From Rallus limicola (lineage: Eukaryota; Chordata; Aves; Gruiformes; Rallidae), in the NCBI GenBank assembly GCA_022605955.1, contig JAKCOZ010000020.1, positions 7,677,001 to 7,741,000 on the forward strand: a DNA stretch of 64,000 nt, written 5' to 3'. The notes under the pieces were generated by a model. It was given only the letters and a program-made list of their open reading frames with translations, had not been told where the DNA came from and did no database searches. Of the stretch, positions 37,101 to 48,000 are shown piece by piece. Position numbers and translations under genes: made by a program. Every line of letters starts with the position of its first letter. The stretch's first letter is position 1.

Positions 37101-40100
37101 TATTTCAGCTTATCAGCAGGTCACTGCTGTGGCATATGTTCATTGTTGTAAGGCTTGTGTCATGAATTGTGTGTTGTGAGCACAGTGTGCAGCTCTCCTG
37201 GAAACATTTTGTTGTTGGGCTGTAAAGTGATGACACTGATATGTGACGTTTCCACCTCCAGGAAACTACCTGACTCCTCATGACTGAACGGTTTATTAAG
37301 GCAGTGTCCTCAGTGTACTTAAAAATACTGGTGGTGGTTTGTGTGGGAGGTGGTTTGTGTTTCTTTTTAACCAGTGACTTTGTAATCAGAGGTCTTCAGT
37401 GTGTTCTTGGATGTTGGAAAGAAGGGCCTGAAACCTCAGAGCTCTACCTTTCTATAATCTCTGGCATGTGGTTCAGTGATTTGACCATACAGTTTAAAAT
37501 ACCTGGGGAGTCATAAACAAAACCTGAAATCATAACAGAAATTCCTCATTCTTAAAAGATTGCTGCTGTGAGGGTCACTGTGTGGAGTGGCTTTGGATAA
37601 GAATTTAAATATTTTAAGGGAAAAAGTTTCTTCAGGTTCGGTGGCAGACTGAGAGCATGATCTGAGTAGGTTGTTTTCTGTGGCTGTTGGTTCCACTACT
37701 TGTTGGGGTGAGAATGTAGTTTTCTGGCAGGTAATGATTAGCTTGTTATTAAGTGTTTATTGTTGTACATGTAGAAAGAGCAAATATCCTCACAAAAGCT
37801 GTGTAACTCTTAATACTAATTCAGATGAGCTGTGGTTTGGTCCGGTTCAGTAGCTTCAGTGACTCTCAAGTAGCTTGCTCTGTAGGGGGAAAGTATTTCC
37901 TCCTTCCAGACTCCCCTCTTTATTTTCACTTGAACTGTATTCCCAATAGCAAACGCTGCTTTGCTGAAGATGTCTTCTCTTTGTGTATGCTGATAAAACC
38001 ACTTACAGTTTGTGTGACCCTGCCCCAGAGACAAAATAGGAAAATGCCTGTAGTTGTTTGGGAAAAGGGTGAGCAGTTGAATGTTGGGGACAGTGGAGGT
38101 AGCAGCAGAAAGAACCTGTTAAACATAAATAGGTCAGTGAAATCTTATGGTCTGTTGACTTATCCCAGGCTATCCAGGAAGAAGACCCTTGGGACAGATG
38201 AAATGAAAACAATGTGTAGAAGGCTTCTGTTAACACCTCAGCAGCCCTCTTGATCTTAGGTGCCCTCTCTAGTTAAAAAAAAAAAAAAGGAGCGATGTGT
38301 CTCTGCCTAGCTTGAAAAGCAAGTTGGCATTAGTTGGAACTGATGCAGCTATTGTTTGCATGCGGGAAAGAATGTCTCACTCAGAAGGATTGATTCCTTT
38401 TTTGTTTGAGAGGGGATAAAAGCTATGCTAACATGAGAATTTGGAACAAACCCTGGGTACCAAAACTGCAAACTCTCAATTTCTGCTGTTCTGTGGCCTT
38501 CCATTTGTCTTGTGACTCTTCAAGAAGTTCTAGTATCAGTCTGTTGTTACTGTGTTGTTGCATGAACCAATGATGATAATGTTGCAGCCCTGCTTAAGTG
38601 TCTTCCTTTTTCTGCAGAACTCCTCTGGACTGAAAAATAAACCTCAGTCTGTTTGCTGTTTGGGCCTTTCCCAAGGTGATAATGCAGTGGTGTTAGTGCA
38701 GCATCACAGTGTTGAGTTTTGATCAGTCAGGTGTCAGCAAAGCAAAGAGATGAGGTTCATCATAAATCACTAACTCCCCTTACTTACTGCTGTACTTTTT
38801 ATTAATTTATGCTTAATACTAAACCAGACTGTTGTGTCAGTATAGTTCTAAAAAGCTGTGGATGTTGAGGCAGCTCCTGTTACCACACTCCTAATTTTTT
38901 CTGGCTTGTGTGTGAAATAACCTCAATAACACGGTAACACTTTCTCTGTAGTGTGTTAATGTGTCTTACTGAGAGAAAAGGGATTGTCACATGCAGCAGT
39001 GATGTTTGTTTCCTAAGCAGTCAGCAATATGCTGGCAGTTGTCATCAGTCCAGGACTGCTGGTGTGTTACTGTGCAGTAAGCTAGTATGAAATCTGCATT
39101 CTTTAGCAGTTGCAGTTTAAACCAATTTGTGGTAGGAAATGTTCGTGCTTAGCAATAGAGCTCACCTTCTCTGGGTTCTGAGTGTCTGATTTGAGGGACG
39201 TTCCCCATTACTCTCAGGTAAGAGTGGCAGAGGGTATGAGCATGACAAGATTGATTGCCCTGAAGGAAGCTGCTCTGGTATTTTAGCATCTGCTGGAGTG
39301 AGGATTCTAAGACTCCAGTTAAACTGGGAGGTGCCCGTTTCAGAGCAAACGGGCTCTTTTTGCGCAGTACGTAGCGGAGTTGTGGGACTCCCTGCCGCTG
39401 GATGGTGGTGGTGTTTTGTTCAGGGGGAGGCAGCTGGCTGCAGTGTGCAACACATGAAGCCAATGAAGTTTTGTTATGTTTGCTTTGAAAACTCTTTTAA
39501 TACTCCAGGTAGCCCAAGCTTGCCTCAAACAAAAATCACCACAGGACAAAGGGAAGAGTCATTTGCTGTTCGTAGGAAAACCAAAGCTGAAAGAAATGCC
39601 TTTGGAAAGCTGGCCTGGTTACAGCTGCACTGTGTGACAGGTGTTGAGAAAGTGTTCCATGGTGGAATTCCATCTTTGCCCAATCCCTTTTAGGTGGGCT
39701 TGTCTGTGAAACTTTCTTAGCCATAGGAGAGCATTTCAGATAGGATGCCAGTGACATGGGAAATAATTTGTAGATCATTTTGGTCTCTCTTCAAGTTGAT
39801 TTGGTTTAGAAATAAGATTTTCTGGTGTTCGTTCATGGTCATTGAACTAAATCTTGGCATATTGCTGTAGCTTATTCATGCTTTGCTTTTGAAAAGACCC
39901 TACGTTTATGGAGATGTATTTCAATGCCATTAAATCTTTTTCTTACTGGGGAATTTTACTTAAATTTTATTTGTTTCTTTTTTTTTTAAATTAACCATCT
40001 CAGCCTCTGATGGTATTTATACTTCTTTTGACAGTAATCCAGTCCCTCATAGCACTGGTGAATGATCCACAGCCCGAGCATCCCCTTCGGGCTGACCTAG

Positions 40101-40189
40101 CTGAAGAATACTCTAAGGACCGTAAAAAATTCTGTAAGAACGCTGAAGAGTTTACAAAGAAATATGGTGAAAAGCGACCAGTGGACTAA
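25173..40189 (+). CDS. UBE2L3: Ubiquitin-conjugating enzyme E2 L3 (UBCH7), four coding exons
   Basis: Complete gene. Coding exons are 25173-25199, 33485-33580, 36842-37028 and 40035-40189, all with GT-AG introns, joining to 154 codons plus TAA. The product is one UBC-fold domain: N-terminal helix 1 (residues 1-17), the [10 protein letters not shown] loop with Pro62-Phe63 that contacts E3 ligases, the HPN motif at 76-78, active-site Cys86 in GQVCLP, and the C-terminal helices ending KRPVD. It carries ubiquitin as a Cys86 thioester and hands it to a cysteine of HECT and RBR ligases such as parkin, ARIH1 and HOIP, working in cytosol and nucleus. The protein looks identical to my memory of the human one, which shows extreme constraint. 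Its 3' end faces the 3' end of YDJC. Confidence 0.97.
25200..33484 (+). other. UBE2L3: UBE2L3 intron 1 (8.3 kb)
   Basis: It begins in the CpG island and becomes AT-rich. No other certain feature is present. A candidate antisense exon at 31831-32059 and a candidate antisense 3' segment near 29020-29155 are noted in the findings. Confidence 0.9.
33485..33580 (+). CDS. UBE2L3: UBE2L3 coding exon 2
   Basis: Thirty-two codons from [12 protein letters not shown] to WQGLIVP. The acceptor is TTTTCAG| and the donor CCT|GTGAGT, phase 0 at both ends. Confidence 0.97.
33581..36841 (+). other. UBE2L3: UBE2L3 intron 2 (3.3 kb)
   Basis: AT-rich sequence with no recognised element. A 122-codon antisense frame at 36444-36812 has no known domain. 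Confidence 0.9.
36842..37028 (+). CDS. UBE2L3: UBE2L3 coding exon 3 (active site)
   Basis: Sixty-two codons plus one base. It carries the E3-contact loop, the HPN motif and catalytic Cys86. The acceptor is TTGCAG| and the donor CAAG|GTAGGA. Confidence 0.97.
37029..40034 (+). other. UBE2L3: UBE2L3 intron 3 (3.0 kb)
   Basis: AT-rich, with a 14-base A run near 38275-38290. Nothing else was recognised. Confidence 0.9.
40035..40189 (+). CDS. UBE2L3: UBE2L3 coding exon 4
   Basis: Two bases complete Val104, then 50 codons run to TAA at 40187-40189, encoding the C-terminal helices and ending EKRPVD. The acceptor is TTTTGACAG|. Confidence 0.97.
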
Positions 40190-42790
40190 AACCTGACACA
40201 GTTGATGTCAGCAACGTATGATAGAAGATCGGAGCAGTGCATTTGAGACACCCCGTAAAGCAGGACTCTATGGAAAAATGACAAGTGCCACCTTTCGGTG
40301 TTAACTTGTGGCTGTTACTAACTTTCTACAGTTTTCTTAATCAAAAGTGGGCTAGGTAACCTGTAAAGAAAGGATTAAAATTTAAGATGTTCTAGTTCTG
40401 CTTTCTTTGTTTAAAAATCACTGCTTCAATATACTTTAAAGTATGCTGTTTTCTTTTTCTTGTCAGAATTTATCAAAAATATCTTAGACTTATATTCTGC
40501 CCTTAAATTGAAAAGGTTGTGGCTGTCATTTCTTATTTTTTCCTCACAGTTCCCACTCTCTTGAGTTCATTTAATTCTTCATTGAATTTTATCTTCCTCC
40601 CCTCCCCAAATCGATGTCTTAGTTAAAAAAAAAAAAAAAAAAAATCCCAGTTCTGGCAGGAAATGATTGAGTGTTTGGCAGTTTTGTTTACTTTTCTTTT
40701 TTAAATGTTGCACTGTGCTTTGTGGGACTTGTCACAAGTTCCCCTTAACTTCAGTTTGTAACATAATAAACAAAAAGCAAACAAACCCCACAAAAACAAT
40801 CAGAAGTAATGTCCAGGTCTTATGTAAATCTGGCTGATGTTACCACAAAATGTTTATTAAACGGGGAAACCCAAGTTTCTGTGTGTGTGATTGAATTGAA
40901 ACGTGGCTGATGTCCTGCTTCTGGCAAAAAATTCGTAGTGAGTGAGTAGTGGAAAGTGATCACAAACTTCTTTCACTTGCAGAGTAGCTGGGAACACTGG
41001 CACAGAATAACATTGCAACCAGTTTCAGAGTTTCAGAAGCTGGGGACCAAGAGGTACTGAAGTGATCACCTGTTTTTTTTGAGTTAAAAATCAGTATTTT
41101 GGAAATGTTAATTTCGAACTCCGGTCCCAGCTCTGACAGCTGCCCTTTCCCTCAGCATGAGTATGGAACATCTCTGGTAGGTGGGACGGTGCTCATGTTG
41201 CTTCCCAGCCCCACTGCTGTGGTTCTCACTGATAATGGTGTGGGAAGAGGATTGAGCAATAGCCCGTAGTAGGGGATGGGATGCTTCACTCCTGTGTTGT
41301 AAAAATACACAGGTTAGATGGTTTAATGAGTACTACAAGTATCATTCTAACTCAATCTGGCCGAGCTGTTTTCCCCTTGCTCCAGGACATACCTGCGCAT
41401 GCTGAAGGAATCCCCTCTGTGCAGAAGTGACCCTCCCTTGCTGTCTCTGCTGTCCACTCGCCTTTTTTTCCCCAGTCCGAAGTGTGATGGTAGCCACACG
41501 GTCAAACTGCCACACAGTCAAACTGCCGTCTCTTCCCTGCCTGTCAAACTGAGCAAACAGATTTATCTCAAGAAATTCTTAGGTGTCTGGGAGTACATAT
41601 CACTTTGATGTGCAGGAAGATGAGTTAGAACACCCCTCGCACCCAGATGGTTGCCTGTACTCCTCACCGCAGTTTTAACACAGCCTCTGCCTTTGCAACC
41701 TTTCAGAACTAGTGTGTCAAGCGGTAGGTCTCTCTTGGTTTTAATGTCTTGTATATTTGCTCTACCTTCATTCATCCCTCTCATTCAGCTTTCATTTCCA
41801 ATTTAGTGTAACTGATGACAGCCCAGTACCTCACCTCTGTTGAAAGTAAATTTTTTTATAAGTTAGGGAGCTAAGAAATTTTATGTTTAAGTGTTCTTAG
41901 ACAGATTCTTTGGCAGGTAAATAAAGTAAAACCACATTCACCTTATTTACAGAAACTTGCATTTCCTGAGTGTTTTCAGGCTTGTGAGAGCACTGTCTTT
42001 ACCAAATTTTCACATCTTTGTGTCTTCATTTGCAGAAAGTTGGTACTGATTTTGTTTCGTTCACGCTCACTCAGAATAAAATAATGCCAAATTATCTGTC
42101 AAACTGAAGTGTGTGTAACTTGCGCATCACACGACTCGCTGTACCTTTTGATCATGTCTGTTGGCACGGAAACTTCTCCAAATTTTCCTTTTATTTAAAA
42201 GAAAGCTGTAGCACTAGTTTGCTGCCCTTGTTGCTGAATAGCGTCCTTTCTGGTTGTAAGCCTCTCAGGTCAAAGACTGCATGAATCTGAATCGGTGTGA
42301 CTTGGATGCTGTTGGAAGGGAACTGGAAGGGCTGTGCAATTCAAGGAACTCCAGTCGATTCACACAGGCCTATGGCAGCGCTACACCAGCTATTCTGATT
42401 CCATCCGCAAAGGTCACATAAAGACAGATGTTGCTATCAGTTCTCTTGGTGTGTTCTCCATAGCTCAACTTCTAAACTATGAGATGTGTAACCTGAAGTG
42501 ATGGCTTTTGTTTGTAGGCAGCCCGCTGGAAAAAAGATGAGAGAACACGTACTGTGCTGTATTGGTTGAAGTCTGAGAAAGGAAAACAAAATCAAAGTAT
42601 GAAGTCCTATGTTAACTCAGGAAATCGAGCTCTGGTTCTCTGGTTCCCTAAGCCATGCTGAGTTCTAAACGTGCAGTTTAATATCCAAAATAAAAACGAC
42701 ATACTGGTGAAACTACACCCAGGAGCACTGGTATAGGCTTTCTGCAATTCCATTCTGCTACCCTAATAAAAATTGCTCTCAAAGGCTTTG
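40190..42790 (+). other. UBE2L3: UBE2L3 3' UTR with several poly(A) signals
   Basis: About 2.6 kb of AT-rich sequence after the stop codon contains AATAAA near 40763, 41922, 42075 and 42686, and a final AATAAA at 42765-42770. The length fits the long UBE2L3 3' UTR that I recall from mammals. A 20-base A run near 40625-40645 is genomic and could mislead oligo-dT priming. A 15-bp unit, CCACACRGTCAAACTG-like, is repeated at about 41494-41524. Confidence 0.75.
42765..42770 (+). terminator. UBE2L3: Distal poly(A) signal of UBE2L3
   Basis: AATAAA followed about 15-25 bases later by TG/GT-rich sequence (GGCTTTGTGGCATGG), the usual cleavage context. Confidence 0.6.
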
Positions 42791-43189
42791 TGGCATGGTT
42801 TTATTTTCAGAGAGATTTGGGGGTTAGACTTTTCCTCTTTTTTTAAAGCATCCTGGTTTGGTATAAGGACAGCTGTAGGCAGTGGTCTGACTGTGTTTAA
42901 TTTGAGCTCAGTGTTGTCTTTACAGCTTTCATATGAGCGCAGAGAAACACCCTTCCTTATCTGCATGCGTTTTATTAATTTCTCCATTGAAAAATCCTTT
43001 GAATTTAAAAGATTTGGGGCCTAATGCTGTTGTTTGGACTTTACAAATTGTTCCCAGTAGAGCTGAGAGTGCATCACGTTTGTGATGTTGAGCAGAAAAT
43101 GCATTAACTAGTCACCAGCCGCGATAAAGAAACTTCACCCGTTAGAACACAGAGCGATTTAAATGTTAAAAACGAGGTTAAATACCAAA

Positions 43190-43460
43190 ACGTGGTGGCA
43201 TCGGCTGAAAAGCTGGGCTCCGGTGTTAAGGAGCCGGCGTGGCTGTCAGGCTGGTCTCCGCGCGGGAGCAAGGTGCCATCGGTCACTAGGTGGCACTCGG
43301 GGTCTCACGGTGCGGGGACCCGGCCGCTCCCCGCAGCTCTGACAGCTCGGGTCTGTCCTGCCCTGCGCCCCAGCCGGAGCTTTGCGGCCGAACACCGGTG
43401 GGACGAGTCCTTCCACAAGGAAGCTGCTGCCGCCTCCGGCTGGGCCGCTGGGTGCAGCAC
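43190..43460. promoter_or_regulatory. Small CpG-rich block between convergent gene ends, with CTCF-like site
   Basis: GC-rich, CpG-containing DNA lies between the UBE2L3 3' end and the YDJC 3' end. TCACTAGGTGGCAC at 43283-43296 matches the CTCF core with one mismatch at the first base. A boundary between two convergent transcription units is plausible. Confidence 0.55.
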
Positions 43461-43674
43461 CCAACAAACCTGGCATGTGAAATCCGTGACACTTAAGAAC
43501 TTGAAGGTATTTTTTAAAGTATCCTTGATGAATAAGTTCACGTTTGTACAGAACAAATGCTTCCTCAGAGGTTTCACAGGGAGGTAAAACCGTTCCTGCT
43601 CCTGGCAAAGGCACCCTCTGGCTCTCTGCAGGCAGCTGGGGTAAGAGCTAAACCCAAAAATCTCCAGAACCACG

Positions 43675-44695
43675 GTAGGAAAAGGCCTGAGTTTATTATT
43701 CACTTAAAAGAATTATGATCATACAGAATTTTTTTATATTAAAAAAGTTAACTAAAAATTATTACATTGGATCATTCCTGTGCAGGAAAGGAGTATAGGC
43801 AATCTAAAATAATTTTCCCATGTGAAAATGACACGTGAGTGACAGGGCTACAGACAAGAGTGCAGTTAAATGTCCCAGTGTTACAAGAGCTCGTGGAAGT
43901 TTGAATGCTTTGATGACATGAATAAAGATGGACAAATTCAGGGACCTTCTCCACTTGCTCAGAGTTGGCGTGGAGCCATCCTCTGCATCCTTCCTGAGAG
44001 GCGGTGGGCAGTGCAGGAACAGGTGCTGGGTGCAGCAGTCACTGAAAGAGCAGATGGGGCGACAGTTGCTGCTCTTGCAAAGTCATCCAAAAACCTCAAC
44101 CCAAAAACCAAGAAAAGACTCTCTGAAAGGGCTGGGGCTGATGTTACTTTCCTATGGTGGCTCCATGCCAGGTGTCAGCCATAATTACTGCTGCTGAGGC
44201 TGAGAAGGGACCGTGGGTGCCTTTAAGAAAACCAAGTGATGAAGGTTTCCAAGCCTCCCATGGGTAACCCGCACTCAGCAGCTGCTCTGAAGCACCCTTG
44301 GTCCCCAGCATTTCTCATGATTGGAACCGGTGGGATGCTAGAGTGCTGCTTGGTCTCATGGTAAAGCCTGTCTTCGTGCTGCTCACTACCACATTGGTGG
44401 GGACAGAGCCCTGGGAGGAGGGCTGGGCCTTGGCTGCCACGCTGTTCCAGAATGGGGGGTGTGTGGGTGACGCAGAAGATTGTAGCATTCAAAGCGGATG
44501 TTGTGGCCTAAAGCCTGCCAGTCAGGGCTCTGGGGCACTGCCTGGAGCCGCTCCCAGGGTGCTGCTCTTCCATGAACATCCTAATGCTGCTCCAGCGCCA
44601 GTCAGCTGTACCAGGAGGTATTACACAGGTAACTGGACATTAGCCACTGCCTGCTTTGGGATTATGAATAAATGTATGGACGTATGCTTCCTTAC
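43675..44695 (-). other. YDJC: Probable YDJC 3' UTR
   Basis: On the - strand about 1 kb follows the YDJC stop codon before an AATAAA (complement of TTTATT at 43692-43697). No coding frame is conserved here. Confidence 0.5.
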
Positions 44696-45026
44696 TTAAA
44701 GATCTTTGAATGAACAGAGCTGAATGTTCCTGGTTTTGTAATGGCTCTGCAGCTCTGGCTTAATTAAAGTCTGGAGTTCATGGAGGCGCTCCCAGGACTG
44801 TGAGAAGTCATCTGGTCCCTCCCCACAGCCGCCCACCGGTGGGACACTCGGGTACCCTGGGTGCACCATCAGCTCAATCGTTACCGTCCTGCTCTGTGCT
44901 GCTGGGTCTGGGGGCGAGGGTGCCCTGGACGTGAACTCCACGATGGCAGTGTCGATGGCGCTCCAGATGTTACTGACAGACATGTTCTTGCCCATGGTAC
45001 TCAAACCTATGTAAATGTCTGGCCAC
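44696..45026 (-). CDS. YDJC: YDJC coding exon 5, terminal
   Basis: Encodes the last 110 residues, with [12 protein letters not shown], the [11 protein letters not shown] loop and the [18 protein letters not shown] block. The stop TAA is at 44698-44696. The acceptor is GCTTACAG|. Confidence 0.96.
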
Positions 45027-48000
45027 CTGTAAGCCAGGGGAGGGAATGGTGATGTTAATGCTAACAAAGCAATTAGGAGAAAAGCACATTACATCCAGTG
45101 GATTAGGAATCAAAATCTACCTAGAACTTTAAAAAGGGGAGTGTTAAAACTTTTTACTACAAACAACAGTAAAACCTTATTGGAACCAGAATACGATTTA
45201 AAGGAGCAGCTCTTCAGCCTGGCAGATCGTCCCAGCAAAGCCCCAGCACTGCTGTTATTACTGTATTTAGGTCTATTGTGTCATCTTAGAGCTTATAGGT
45301 GCCTTGTATTGGCACAAAAGGGAAGAGCAGAGCTAAACTGAGCAATGCTACATGATCTAACTTACTACTGCTACACCAATTAAAACCTGAATAACAACCC
45401 TCTGGTGATAATAACCCTCAGAAACGAATTACTGAAAGAAAATGGAACCCACCCTGCTAACAAATCATTCCTGCTGAATGTGTGAAGAGCCATTGTAGAC
45501 AAAACATTGTTGCTACTCAGGACCACACAGCCAGGAGGGCACCAGCCAAGGGCCATTTCTGATGGAGCTTCAGCATAATTCTTCCTTCAAGTCTGGCTGC
45601 TCCCCTCACCTGCACGCGTGGGTCGCACAAGCCCGGGGAGCTGTGCAAGCGTGTGTGAGGGCAGGCTGGGAGGTTTGGGAAGAACCCAAGACTAGGGTTC
45701 TCCCTGTTTGCTCAAGGAAGAGCCCAGCTGAACACTCCTCCTGAGAGGAGTTTGCAGGAGGCACCTTTAGGTAGCCGCACGCTGCCGCGCTCTGGGCAGA
45801 GCCTTGGCTCTCCGGTGTCCAGCTGCGCGCCGGGGGCTCGGTGCGGCACCGCCGCAGCCTCTGCAACCCAGTCGCAGCGTTGGGTTCCCTAGGACTGCAG
45901 CTGACCACGCTCTTCACACCGCCCTGGGTCTCCTCGTGTCACGCGGTTCTTTTCCAAGAGTTTGTCCCGCCCCCGGCGCCAGGAGACGAGGCGGAGCCGG
46001 GGCGGTGCCGCGCCGCGGGTATAAAGGCCCGGGAGAGGGGAGGGGGGTCCCGCCCGAGCAGCGGCTTCTCGGAGGTAGCGCCACCCCTTCGGTACCGCGG
46101 GGAGCCCCGGGCTGGGCTGTGAGATTTCACTAACCCCCCGGCACTGTCCCTGTTGGGTACAGCCCGTGTGCTCTGGGTGTGGAAAGGCGGGGGAGATACC
46201 AGCCTGCAGCGAGGGCCCACAGCTGCCTACGCTGACCTGGCAGGAGCAGAGAGGTGGGCGATGGTCCCTTCAGACAGGGGACAGGAGATGGGACAAGGGG
46301 AAATGGCCTCAATTTGTGCCAGGGCAGGGTCAGCTCAGATGTTAAGGAAAAGTTCGTCACTGAAAGAGCTGTCAGGGCCTGAAACAGGCTGCCCAGGGAG
46401 GGGGTTGAGTCACCATCCCTGGATGTGTTTTAAAAAAAAAGGGTAGATGAGGTACTTAGAGATATGGTTTAGCATAGGACAGGAATGGTTGGACTTGATG
46501 ATCTTAAAGGTCTTTTCCAACCTCATGATTCTATGAGTTCTCCCACCAACTGATTAAAAAAAAAAATCTAAGAAAATAACTTTTTGAGAAGAGGCTGAGA
46601 AAATGAAGAACTCTGCCCCAAAGGCTGGGTAACTGCAAGAGTCAGAAGTGTCTTTAATCCATAAAAACTCTCTGATTGAAGCTTTTTAGGAAAGTATGTT
46701 ATATTGGGGAAGGGCTGAGCTTTTGGGGTTTGGCCTTGAGATGCAGGGTACTGACAAGTGATCACCTGCTGCAGCACTACAAGCTGACTGAGCTTCCTCC
46801 TCCCTTCAAGAGCAAACACTTGTTTCTAATTAGTCTCTCCTGCTACTTACAGCCCTCTCCCCACTGCTCCAGGGAGATGAGAAGTTATTTATTGAAAACT
46901 TTCCCTAGGTCTCACTTTAAAGCTGTCAGAGTTGCTGTCGTGCTTCTGCCTCTTGCTGCCCCAGATGCTGCTTCCCTAGAAAGGCTGAGAAACACTCACT
47001 GAAAAGAACAATCCCTTTCAGCTGAGAAGTGAGTCATCTCCCTTCAAACAAACCTGCTTACTAAGCCCTAGTGCCCCCAGCATTTTGTACTCTTCCTGAA
47101 CCTTCTTGTAAGCCCTGGAGCAGAAAGAGAAATGTGGTGCTCCTTCTGAAAAGATGCTATCAGGAACTGGCAAGATCTTAAAGCTTTACTACAAAAAGGG
47201 TGAGTAATGCCTGTCTTACCTTATTCCATGCCTTGTAAACACATCCACTGTGTTAAAAGAATCTTCTTCTACTCCCAGATAAAAGTCCATCAGGGAAGGT
47301 GGAATCCAGTCACAGTTATGAAGGCCTGGCTCTATAGGGACACGTGTGTACTTAATCCCATATTCCTCTAACACCTCTGCAAATACATGCCTGACCTCTG
47401 CAAGTGAAAACAGAGACGCTTTAGCAGGGAATTAGATAACCAGATCGTGGTGTCTCCTGCATGCTGTTAGTGCAGAGAGGTCTGTCCTTTCCAGCTTTAC
47501 AAAATTTCTATTTGGCTTCTCTTCTGCTGGAATAGTTTTCTCTATATGGATGGGAGTCACATTCTATGCTGGCAATGTTAGTCCCTCAACAGTAATAGGT
47601 GCCTTGTCTCCCCTTTGCTGCTGAACATTTTTTCCACTAATCCCTCCTAAGTCAGTGACTCTGGTCCCAGGGCGCAGCAGAGGTGTCTGTGCCCTCAGGA
47701 ACAAGCCCTTCATCAAGTCCCTGTGCAGCTAGATTTGTTGTGAGGGTGAAGTGCCAAGAGCCATGTCACCCAGAGGCAGCTGAGTGCTGCACGGGGGAAG
47801 CTGATTTCCCATGCTGTACCAGTGACCTTATTGGCAAAATACAGGGACAAGGGGACTTGCCCACTTCTGTAAAGCATGCTGAGACCTGCAGACAGACATT
47901 GGTGTGGAAACACAACTGGCAGGATGGACTTCTAACACCTGAATGAACCACCAGCTTTCCTAAACTCAATCCCCCCAGTTTAAACTGGACAGTTTGCAGC

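Noticed and set aside
39298..39693. 131-codon + strand frame in UBE2L3 intron 3
   Set aside because: No splice context in phase with UBE2L3. Part of it resembles an old LINE block.
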